NCBI GenBank assembly: GCA_965221205.1
Contig: OZ244870.1
Location: 3,596,001 to 3,660,000, forward strand
Direction of reading: 5' to 3'
From: CBDFMG01 sp965221205 [NCBI: bacterium]
GTDB taxonomy: Bacteria > SM23-31
DNA length: 64,000 nt
In this document: positions 56,897-64,000 of the stretch, in pieces
Position numbering within the stretch: the stretch's first letter is position 1
How the letters are laid out: each line of letters opens with the position of its first letter
Made by a program: the position numbers and the translations under genes
The notes under the pieces: model-generated
What the model was told of the DNA's origin: nothing
The model's database searches: none
The model's input: the letters and a program-made list of their open reading frames with translations, nothing else

Positions 56897-58006
56897 ATGC
56901 CTTATATAAAATTAAACGTTAGCTCTGGCGGCATTTATATAAAAAGAGACACAAAGAACAATTGTATAAAAAGAGAGTTAATTTCCCATCCAGAACCTCC
57001 AGAAGACAACAAAAATCAAAAAGTTTTGGGCATTGTAAGAGAAAGCTCAATAAAGGGTTTATTTTCCTATTTGATGGGGGAGACAAAAAAGCTGAAGGTA
57101 ATAGAAGAGAGCTCAGACTCTTCAGTCAAAAAACTTAATTCAACTTTAGATATGATTGTTAAGGTATCTGCGTATAAAAGAGAGTCGGAGCTTTACATCA
57201 CAACTTTTTTTGAACTGAGAGGATATCCTAAGGTCAAATCTAAGATTATATACCAACCTAAAATTCATCTTTCTCAGCATACTTTTGAAACAGCTAATGC
57301 AACAATAAAATTATTGAAAAAACCATTAAAAAATATATTTGAAACAGAATGCCTTGGTGAAATTAACAAAAAGATTGAAGATAGTAAGGTTAAAGAAAAG
57401 GATTCTACATATAATGATTTACACCCTCCGAATTGCGAGAATATACCAGAATCAAAACTTGGAACAAAAATGAAAAATTATTTTATCGAGAGAACAAAAG
57501 AAAGTAAACCTATTTATCAGAAGACCATAGAAATCATCGATGAAGTCAACTCCCTTTGTGCAGAAGACTTGAATTTTAAAAGGAAACTTGAAAAATCCAA
57601 CTACGAGCGATTTAGCACCTTCACTGATCCACAACATACAAAGAGTTGGGTTGATGAGAAGTATTACCCTGTTGTGCGAGGAGCTCCAGCTTTTATTGCC
57701 TGTACTGATTTTGATATTTACCTTTCAGAGGGAGCTTTTGAAGGAACTCACAATTCTGACCATTTTAATTGGGAAGAAATTATACAAAAAATTCAAAATG
57801 GACCAAACATCGCCAGATGGGGAGAAGGAGGAATTGTTCGAGTGAAGTATCATCTCGATGAAATGGGCTGTCCCTACGAACAAAAAGATCATACGATGAA
57901 TCAACTTTTTGCGGAAATAAAAGACTTAAGAAAGTCAGGAATAAAAATAGTGCTCTATGACTGGGAAAAGACAGATGAGAAAGAAAAAAGCAAAAATAAG
58001 GAATAA
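56897..58006 (+). CDS. Putative Cas5 / large-subunit-replacing Cascade protein
   Basis: A 369-residue protein placed where Cas5 is expected, 8 bp after cas7 and overlapping cas3 by 50 bp. I see no motif that identifies Cas5 with certainty. It is basic, has a strand-rich start (MPYIKLNVSSGGIYIKRD), an internal charged helical region around 150-260, and a C-terminal part VRVKYHLDEMGCPYEQK. In I-Fv systems Cas5fv carries an extra domain that takes over PAM reading and target opening from the missing Cas8; its unusual length here would allow that. The call is by position and size. Confidence 0.6.
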   Translation: MPYIKLNVSSGGIYIKRDTKNNCIKRELISHPEPPEDNKNQKVLGIVRESSIKGLFSYLMGETKKLKVIEESSDSSVKKLNSTLDMIVKVSAYKRESELYITTFFELRGYPKVKSKIIYQPKIHLSQHTFETANATIKLLKKPLKNIFETECLGEINKKIEDSKVKEKDSTYNDLHPPNCENIPESKLGTKMKNYFIERTKESKPIYQKTIEIIDEVNSLCAEDLNFKRKLEKSNYERFSTFTDPQHTKSWVDEKYYPVVRGAPAFIACTDFDIYLSEGAFEGTHNSDHFNWEEIIQKIQNGPNIARWGEGGIVRVKYHLDEMGCPYEQKDHTMNQLFAEIKDLRKSGIKIVLYDWEKTDEKEKSKNKE

Positions 58007-60491
58007 AAATTTCTTCCTGGCCAATACGGGCAAACAGCCTTTAAAAGAGCATTCCATTGCCGCAGCGCTCTATGGATATAAATTATTACAATCCTTAAAA
58101 TTTAAACCCCGTATAGAAGAGAAAATAAGCAAATATCTGATTTATTCTGCTTTGCTGCATGACATAGGGAAAGTTTCAGACAGCTTTCAAAAATATATCA
58201 AAGAGAAAGCCGAGATTGACAATGCAGAAGATATGCCAAGAGATGCCGAATGCTCTAGACCAAAAACATTTAAAGGTCCCTTTCACAATGAAATTTCATG
58301 GGCCTATGCAGGAAACTTCTTTCTATTTGATAACAGAGAGACTCGAGAAACTGTTCGCCACTCTATTTATTGGCATCATCCTGCAAACTTTGATGATAAA
58401 GAAGATAGGTTGTGCTTTGAAAATTCTCAAACAATTTTTGAATCCGAAGAAGAAAATACAACAGATCTGCTCAAAAAGATACATGAATTTGTTGATGATC
58501 TTCGCGACTCTTTCTTCTCTGATTATGGACGTGATTTTAATTGGCAAAATAATCCTTTAGAGAAACCATGTGAGGATACGATTGAAGCAATCCAATGTCC
58601 TAAATTTTTCTCCCATGAACCGTGTGAAACTAAAAATAATGGTTATAAACAGCTATGCTTGAATTTATTGCTGGAGTCAGACAGAACCGTTTCCTCATGG
58701 AAGCCTAAGGAGTTAGATGATTTTTTAAAGAACTGGAAAGATGAAAAACTTTGTTTAAATCAAAGAGACAAATCCCCTGTTTTAGAAAATGTAGACAGCA
58801 GTAAAAAAAGCAAAGAGCAGTACGATCTGGCAAACAAAATGGCAAGCAAAAAATTATCAGTTTGCGGGGTAGATCCAGCAGGAGGAAAAACCAGTGTGGC
58901 CCTTTATTGGTGGAGTTTTTCCAATAATGAATATCCTTTTATGATCGCTCTTCCAAAACAGCAGCAGGTGGTAGGTTTAGTAGATTCTTTACAAGAGGAC
59001 TGTAAAAGAATCTATGGGGATAAAAAGCTAAAAATGGAAGCTGTTTTTAATGGAAAAAGACAGTTTAAAAGCTGGGAACCGCCAGAAGATAATTCAGATC
59101 TTTTAATTTCTGATATTAACATTTTGGTTTTTGACAGGTTTTTAAGCCCTTACTATAAAAGAAGCCAATCTTCCGAGTTTCTTACAATGCTTCGCTCCCA
59201 TTTGGTTCTTGATGAATTTCATGAATTTAGAGACCTTCCAACAATGATACCTTCTTTGAAAGAGGTGCTGACTATCAGAAGTTGGCTTGATTCTGGAGTG
59301 AAAACTCTTATGTTAAGCGGCACACCGGAGCCTTCTCTTCTAAAACTGTTACATATTGAAGATATTACAGACAAGAGCAAAGTTTTTAAAAGAACAGAAC
59401 TGTCCCCAAGAGGGAATCATAAATTTAAGATGTTTGCAGAAGAGAAAAATTTAGAAGAAGTCCACAAATTTCTTTCTGATTGTTTATACTCTTTTTTAAG
59501 AGTAGCAGATTGCCAGAAAGCATTTTCTCATTTTTTAAAAATTTATAAAGATACAATCAAAATGATACATTCTTATTTTACTGCTGACGATAAACAAGAT
59601 TTATTGAAGAACATTTTAAAAGAACATGGCAAAGATGCTGTCCCATCTGCAAGTGAAAAATCGGTTATCGCATCAAAAATGCTTCAGTCTTCTTATAACG
59701 TGAACTTTGATAAGGCCATTGTGGAATTGTCGCAGCCTTACATGGATTGTCAGACGGCTGGAAGAATCAACAGGTTTGAAAATAAACCCAATGCAGAAAT
59801 GCGCTTTTTTTATAATAAAAAATCAGAAGAATTTTTCAATAAAAACAAAGCAGGATTTAAGGAGATTCACAAGAAATGGAAAGAGCATATTGTATCTTTT
59901 ATTAATGAGCAAAAAGGACAGGCCGTCTCTATCAGAAAATTAATGGAATCGTATGATAACTTTTGGAATGAAAATAATGTCAATGAATCCTTAAAAATCT
60001 TAAAAGAACGGCATAAGGAGGCCATTGAGGAATTAAACGAATACACTCCCAAAAGACTTTCTCCAGGAAAAAAGAAGAAAACATCTTCTCGTCTTAATAG
60101 CTTGTTTAGAGGCGAGTCCCGCTATTTAAGCGCTTGTGTTGTGGATGATAATGGAAACGCAATAGATCAATTGCATGATGAAAATTTACTAAGTGAAGGT
60201 CGTCGTTACGTTATAGACAAAATAAAAAAAGCCATGGAAGTTTGTTTAAAAACAAATAAACAATGCGATCGTGCCAATAAAATCAAGGATCAGGAGGAAT
60301 TTGAATATAATAAATATGCCCATGCCTTTGGCTTTAAAACAGAAAGACCGTTGCTCTCTTCTCATTTCAACCGAGACATTGATAAATGTCTTAAAGAACA
60401 ACTTTCTGACGAAGATAGTAAGCAAACAGAACACCGAGTGTATAATAAGAAATTTGGATTGGTTAAAAAGAGTTTATTAGAAAATGGATAA
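57957..60491 (+). CDS. cas3: CRISPR-associated nuclease-helicase Cas3, without fused Cas2
   Basis: 844 residues. The N-terminal HD nuclease has KEHSIAAALYG (His31 region), LLHDIGKVSDSFQKY, FHNEISWAYAG and YWHHPANF. The SF2 helicase follows: motif I DPAGGKTSVALYWW near residue 305, motif II LDEFHEF near 419, motif III SGTPEP near 455, and motif VI DCQTAGRINRFEN near 598. Typical I-F proteins start with a Cas2 domain; here the HD domain starts at once, so it is a plain HD-helicase. An ATG six codons on (57975) is an alternative start. It overlaps cas5 and cas1. Confidence 0.92.
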   Translation: MTGKRQMRKKKAKIRNKNFFLANTGKQPLKEHSIAAALYGYKLLQSLKFKPRIEEKISKYLIYSALLHDIGKVSDSFQKYIKEKAEIDNAEDMPRDAECSRPKTFKGPFHNEISWAYAGNFFLFDNRETRETVRHSIYWHHPANFDDKEDRLCFENSQTIFESEEENTTDLLKKIHEFVDDLRDSFFSDYGRDFNWQNNPLEKPCEDTIEAIQCPKFFSHEPCETKNNGYKQLCLNLLLESDRTVSSWKPKELDDFLKNWKDEKLCLNQRDKSPVLENVDSSKKSKEQYDLANKMASKKLSVCGVDPAGGKTSVALYWWSFSNNEYPFMIALPKQQQVVGLVDSLQEDCKRIYGDKKLKMEAVFNGKRQFKSWEPPEDNSDLLISDINILVFDRFLSPYYKRSQSSEFLTMLRSHLVLDEFHEFRDLPTMIPSLKEVLTIRSWLDSGVKTLMLSGTPEPSLLKLLHIEDITDKSKVFKRTELSPRGNHKFKMFAEEKNLEEVHKFLSDCLYSFLRVADCQKAFSHFLKIYKDTIKMIHSYFTADDKQDLLKNILKEHGKDAVPSASEKSVIASKMLQSSYNVNFDKAIVELSQPYMDCQTAGRINRFENKPNAEMRFFYNKKSEEFFNKNKAGFKEIHKKWKEHIVSFINEQKGQAVSIRKLMESYDNFWNENNVNESLKILKERHKEAIEELNEYTPKRLSPGKKKKTSSRLNSLFRGESRYLSACVVDDNGNAIDQLHDENLLSEGRRYVIDKIKKAMEVCLKTNKQCDRANKIKDQEEFEYNKYAHAFGFKTERPLLSSHFNRDIDKCLKEQLSDEDSKQTEHRVYNKKFGLVKKSLLENG

Positions 60492-61356
60492 GCAAAAAAA
60501 TCATATAAGGATTGATGAAGTTCAGCCCTTGATTCCTCTTTCAAGAAGAGTGCCTTTTTATTATACAGAATACAGTAAAATTAAAAGAAAAGGTAATGAC
60601 ATAAGGATTTTAAAAGCTGATTTACAAGAAGAGTATTCCCTTCCTGTTTGTGGAATTGGAGGATTGTTTTTAGGCCCTGGCACAAGCATTACATCAGAAT
60701 CCATGAGAATTATATCGTCAAGAGGCTGCTTAATAGGAGTAATGGGCGGTAATGCTGCGCCGCTTTATCTATGCTCTACACAGCACAGGTCACCATTACC
60801 TCGTATTAGACAGCATAACATTATATTTAACGAGGCTAAAAGAATATCTGCTGCAAAAGTTCTTTTCGATAAGAGGAAATTATTTATCAATACATTCTCC
60901 AACGTAACGTTGCCTCAGTTTCCTTCTTATAAAGATGGCGATACAATAAACACTCTTTTATCAAAAGAAGGAGCGTGGGCCAGAGAGGCATACAAAGCTT
61001 TATCTGTTCAATATGACATTCCTTTTTTTAAAAGAGGAAAAGCTTTTAGAGGCAGGAAAGACCCTTTGACATTTTTAAATTTTCTATCTTATTCCATAGC
61101 AGATTTGACTATTTTACACTTAGGTTATGATCCTAATATCGGCGTGCTTCATGGAAGAACCAAGGGGGGAGGTTTGTCGTATGATCTCGCAGATGTTGTA
61201 AAGCCTGTCATTGCTTTAAATCTGTCATTTGTTGCTCTCAAAGAGGAATGGAGTCTAAAAGAAATCAAGAATCATTTTATGAAATTAACTTTAGAAATAG
61301 ATGTTTTAAATTACTTGAACAAGACATTAAATGAGATTTTCAGGAAGGATAATTGA
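60484..61356 (+). CDS. cas1: CRISPR adaptation integrase Cas1 (I-F-like)
   Basis: Cas1 with Cas2 inserts new spacers. The 290-residue protein has RRVPFYYTEYSKI, FLGPGTSITSESMRI and GGNAAPLY in the N-terminal domain, all in the pattern of I-F Cas1. In the catalytic domain it has LLSKEGAWAREAYKAL (metal-ligand Glu), GVLHGRTKGGGLSYDLADVV (His and the late Asp). It is somewhat shorter than usual I-F Cas1. It overlaps cas3 by 8 bp and abuts cas2, so all three are translationally coupled. Confidence 0.92.
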   Translation: MDKQKNHIRIDEVQPLIPLSRRVPFYYTEYSKIKRKGNDIRILKADLQEEYSLPVCGIGGLFLGPGTSITSESMRIISSRGCLIGVMGGNAAPLYLCSTQHRSPLPRIRQHNIIFNEAKRISAAKVLFDKRKLFINTFSNVTLPQFPSYKDGDTINTLLSKEGAWAREAYKALSVQYDIPFFKRGKAFRGRKDPLTFLNFLSYSIADLTILHLGYDPNIGVLHGRTKGGGLSYDLADVVKPVIALNLSFVALKEEWSLKEIKNHFMKLTLEIDVLNYLNKTLNEIFRKDN

Positions 61357-61647
61357 ATGGTTGTCATAATAAATGATTGTCTGAAAGAAAAAAGTGACAA
61401 AGCTCGTGCTATTATTGGGCGGTATTGCTGGCGGATAGCCAAGGATGTGTGGGTGTGGCAAAAAGACGGCATTAGAGAGGATATTGTAAAGGAGTTAAGA
61501 AAGATCGATGCAGATTTCAGAGTGGTTTTTATATGGTCTGACCGTACTCACCATCTGGGATTTCGTTCATTTGTTTTTGGCGATTTGAAAAGCCGTCAGA
61601 CTGATGAAGGGATATTCAATCATTTATTAGGTATCAATCTCAATTAA
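61357..61647 (+). CDS. cas2: Stand-alone Cas2, resembling the Cas2 domain of I-F Cas2/3
   Basis: 96 residues immediately after cas1, with AAGGATAA before the ATG. The order of elements VVIINDCLKEKSDKARAII, IREDIVKELRKIDADFRVV and FIWSDRTHHLGFRSFVFGD recalls the N-terminal Cas2 domain of I-F Cas2/3 (a Cys after the first strand, the long helix, then a W-x-R segment). It is here an independent gene. Alternative: another small adaptation factor. It ends 61 bp before the first repeat. Confidence 0.75.
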   Translation: MVVIINDCLKEKSDKARAIIGRYCWRIAKDVWVWQKDGIREDIVKELRKIDADFRVVFIWSDRTHHLGFRSFVFGDLKSRQTDEGIFNHLLGINLN

Positions 61648-61708
61648 ATCATTACGTGTTTGAGTGTTTGTTTGAGTGTTTGATAGTACAGGTATATTTA
61701 TTTTATGG
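61648..61708 (+). promoter_or_regulatory. CRISPR leader with a 12-bp tandem repeat
   Basis: The 61 bp between cas2 and the first repeat is AT-rich and contains GTTTGAGTGTTT twice in direct succession (61658-61669 and 61670-61681). The side is judged leader-proximal because it borders cas1-cas2 and because repeat degeneration lies at the other end. It may hold the array promoter and adaptation anchor site. Confidence 0.6.
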
Positions 61709-62886
61709 GTTGCGCCCGTGCGCGGGCGGTAGAAAGGGAGATGAAAAGCAGATCCGTTAATTCAAATAGTTGCGCCCGTGCGCGGGCGGTAGAAAGATAA
61801 ATCTGATTGTTTCGCAGGAAATATCCTCGTTGCGCCCGTGCGCGGGCGGTAGAAAGGGGGATAAAGATAGATTTTTTTCCTTCTCAGAGTTGCGCCCGTG
61901 CGCGGGCGGTAGAAAGCTCAACGGCCGGTCGTCCCAGTCTTGTTCATGGTTGCGCCCGTGCGCGGGCGGTAGGCGGTAGAAAGAGCAGGAATATATGTAT
62001 ATAGATATATACTCAGTTGCGCCCGTGCGCGGGCGGTAGAAAGGGGTTGCCAGACTGGCCTTTTAGAAATTGTCCGTTGCGCCCGTGCGCGGGCGGTAGA
62101 AAGAAACTATCCTGATTTCCACGCACATATTACACGTTGCGCCCGTGCGCGGGCGGTAGAAAGCAATATTGATTATCAAAATTTGTTTGCTCTTTGTTGC
62201 GCCCGTGCGCGGGCGGTAGACGGGCGGTAGAAAGGAAAGCATATCCCGTCATGAAAGAAGCGGCAGGTTGCGCCCGTGCGCGGGCGGTAGAAAGAAGAAA
62301 GGAGCAATAGAATTCAATAAAACAAGGTTGCGCCCGTGCGCGGGCGGTAGAAAGCGCGGCTTGGTGTCGAGCTTGGTGCTGATCCGGTTGCGCCCGTGCG
62401 CGGGCGGCGGGCGGTAGAAAGATGAAGCGGGGGGGGGGTCGAATAACCCAAACTAGTTGCGCCCGTGCGCGGGCGGTAGAAAGGTGTGGATGGGGTTAAA
62501 GAGACTAATAAGTTTGTTGCGCCCGTGCGCGGGCGGTAGACGGGCGGTAGAACGGGCGGTAGAAAGGTATGTTGTTCGGGGGAGTTGTTTTGGGCATCGT
62601 TGCGCCCGTGCGCGGGCGGTAGAAAGAGTGAGATGGGGTTGTAGTATTTGGTTTTTGTGTTGCGCCCGTGCGCGGGCGGTAGAAAGTTGAGTACCACACT
62701 CATTGCCTTCTGATCCCCGTTGCGCCCGTGCGCGGGCGGTAGAAAGTTGGTATATAGCTGAGAACAGGTAGTCGCCCAGTTGCGCCCGTGCGCGGGCGGT
62801 AGCGGGCATCTATCATTCACTTACTTCATGTGCGCCTCGTTGCGCCCGTGCGCGGGCGGTAGCGGGCGGTAGCGGGCGGTAGAAAG
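61709..62886 (+). CRISPR. CRISPR array, 19 repeats and 18 spacers, with length-variant repeats
   Basis: The standard repeat is 28 nt: GTTG, the hairpin CGCCCG-TGCG-CGGGCG, then GTAGAAAG. Spacers are 32 nt except spacer 12 (34 nt, with a G-run). Standard repeats give an exact 60-bp period from 61709. Repeats 5 (61949), 9 (62196), 12 (62387), 14 (62516) and 19 (62839) are 35, 39, 35, 51 and 48 nt because part of their 3' half (CGGGCGGTAG and similar) is reiterated. Repeat 18 (62779) ends CGGG instead of AAAG. Spacer 1 matches 52540-52571 in this window; the others match nothing I could find here. Confidence 0.97.
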
Positions 62887-63031
62887 TGAAGCAACTGATC
62901 GTCAGTTGTGACAATCTGCTCAAAGGCACTCCCCACCTGAGTCCGGAAAACAGCGGTGGTGTGCATAGATTGAGAACATTGGCAGAATCAAAGTTGACAA
63001 ACTAACAAACCGACAAGGAAGGAGACACACT

Positions 63032-64000
63032 ATGAAACATTTTAAGCCAACATCGGGCGGTTTGGTGTATGGAAAACGCAGCACCCGTACAGAAGTTGAA
63101 GCGGTCGAACAGACTGCATGGACGGACACGTGGCATCCTATAACGCATCGCCAGTGCATAGCAAGCTTTGATACTGCCCTTGACACGCTTGGATTAAAAA
63201 AGCTCAAAGAAACATATTCAATGAGTAATGGCGGCGGTCAAGCATACGGCATGATTATCGTACAGGACGGAAACAACGGAGTCGATATTAAAAACACTCC
63301 ACTCAAAACGATAGTATGGCGTAACTCCGTTGACAAATCCGTTTCTTTTGGTATGACAAGCGCCACAACGATTTTCCAGTGTGAAAATCTCGCTTTGTTC
63401 TCTTCATTTAATGAGGTTTCGGCATTTCGTAAGCATACAAAGCGGCTTGACGGCAACACGCTAAATGAAATAGTCGCTAACAACGTGCGACACTTTACTG
63501 AGAAGGCAAGCCGAGACATAAACTATCATCGTAGCTTTGCGGATGTTCCGTTGAGTGATGATAGAGTGAGACGGTTGGCTTATGATGCTATCACACGGGG
63601 CGTTATAAGTCGTCGGAAGATCAGCGAGTTTAACCGTATATTGTTTTCGGCGAGTCGTGAGTACAACCCGTCTAATCTGTATGGGTTCCACGGGGCTTGT
63701 ACCCAAACCATGCGGGAGATGAGAATGACCGGCAGTTTTGTCGACAAGCAAAAGGAACTGAGCAAGATGGTTGTTGAAGCCAAATCCCAGCATGAAATAT
63801 ACGACAACGTGCGACACTTTACTGAGAAGGCAAGCCGAGACATAAACTATCATCGTAGCTTTGCGGATGTTCCGTTGAGTGATGATAAAGTGAGACGGTT
63901 GGCTTATGATGCTATCACACGGGGCGTTATAAGTCGTCGGAAGATCAGCGAGTTTAACCGTATATTGTTTTCGGCAAGTCGTGAGTACAACCCGTCTAAT
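63032..64000 (+). CDS. DUF932-like phage/plasmid protein, open at the window edge
   Basis: An uninterrupted frame of 323 codons runs from the ATG at 63032 (AAGGAG 8 nt upstream) to the end of the window. It starts MKHFKPTSGGLVYGKRSTRT and has AYGMIIVQDGNNGVDI, VWRNSVDKSVSFGMTSATTI and FRKHTKRLDG, consistent with DUF932 proteins, which are carried by phages and plasmids and have no firm function. From residue 150 an in-frame segment repeats: NNVRHFTEKASRDINYHRSF recurs 108 residues later. The plus-strand coding is the convincing one; the minus-strand frames here are shadows. Confidence 0.75.
   Translation, partial: MKHFKPTSGGLVYGKRSTRTEVEAVEQTAWTDTWHPITHRQCIASFDTALDTLGLKKLKETYSMSNGGGQAYGMIIVQDGNNGVDIKNTPLKTIVWRNSVDKSVSFGMTSATTIFQCENLALFSSFNEVSAFRKHTKRLDGNTLNEIVANNVRHFTEKASRDINYHRSFADVPLSDDRVRRLAYDAITRGVISRRKISEFNRILFSASREYNPSNLYGFHGACTQTMREMRMTGSFVDKQKELSKMVVEAKSQHEIYDNVRHFTEKASRDINYHRSFADVPLSDDKVRRLAYDAITRGVISRRKISEFNRILFSASREYNPSN
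63480..64000. repeat. In-frame 324-bp direct duplication within the DUF932-like gene
   Basis: 63480-63803 and 63804 onward match almost base for base at an offset of 324 bp (108 codons). Differences I see include GATAGAGTG against GATAAAGTG (Arg to Lys) and a silent GCG/GCA. The second copy is cut by the window edge, so more copies may follow. Confidence 0.9.

Noticed and set aside
61770-62820. Open frames of 60-170 codons through the CRISPR array, rich in Arg, Ala and Pro repeats
   Set aside because: They are translations of the 28-nt repeat and spacers; the 60-bp period is a multiple of three, so frames stay open by arithmetic.
62920-63853. Several minus-strand frames after the array
   Set aside because: The plus strand has an uninterrupted, well-started DUF932-like frame; the minus frames duplicate only because the DNA itself is duplicated.

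Overview
The window looks like a chromosome segment of a Gram-negative bacterium. It has porins, a TonB-dependent receptor, lipoproteins and signal-peptide proteins. Most housekeeping genes are moderately AT-rich. A DUF5916-type outer-membrane protein, a Bacteroidota-style phosphate porin and secreted M24 peptidases suggest an FCB-superphylum-like lineage; this is inference and the species cannot be named from the sequence. Unusually many genes are broken by frameshifts, several at homopolymers or dinucleotides. Either the region is decaying and rich in horizontally acquired DNA, or the read accuracy is limited.

Layout, positions 1-17,000: metF, a frameshifted SAM methyltransferase, a decayed DUF5916 gene, an Hsp15-like S4 protein, a dual CDGSH protein, debris including an IS1595-family transposase remnant, then ssb, fbp, a small XRE regulator, comM, a frameshifted cyclic-nucleotide-binding protein, birA, selA and selB. 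Positions 17,260-25,350 form a foreign GC-rich island. It truncates a response-regulator gene and carries an integrase remnant, a TonB-dependent receptor, a DNA methyltransferase-HNH fusion (frameshifted), an intact OLD-family nuclease, and scraps of a second methyltransferase and of a Ser/Thr kinase.

Positions 25,900-41,200 are mostly core functions: a BASS transporter, msrB, and a complete phosphate-starvation cluster (phoB-phoR, phosphate porin, pstSCAB, phoU) with four 11-bp-spaced TTAACA-like boxes upstream of the porin. Then come marR, folate genes (folM-like, folB, folK), tRNA-Thr(CGT) with its own promoter and terminator, an inositol-monophosphatase homologue that has lost its catalytic motifs, and a CBS/FapA pair in decay. 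Positions 41,200-46,500 are accessory: a DUF3644 remnant, IS1595 and IS3 fragments, a PD-(D/E)XK-like protein and another unknown GC-rich gene. Positions 47,200-51,750 hold two secreted M24 peptidases flanking a lipoprotein gene that is duplicated in an exact 938-bp tandem repeat.

The most interesting part is 52,300-64,000. A translationally coupled operon reads cas6, cas7, cas5-like, cas3, cas1, cas2, followed by an array of 19 repeats and 18 spacers. Cas1, Cas2, Cas7 and the 28/32-nt array geometry look I-F-like (nearest to the Cas8-less I-Fv/I-F2 variant). However, Cas2 is a separate gene instead of being fused to Cas3, Cas6 has a Cas6e-like glycine-rich loop, and no Cas8 is present. Five repeats are lengthened by 7-23 nt through reiteration of their own 3' half. 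The first spacer matches 32 of 32 nt of a decayed potassium-channel gene 9 kb upstream in the same chromosome. The window ends inside a DUF932-like gene with an in-frame 324-bp internal duplication.
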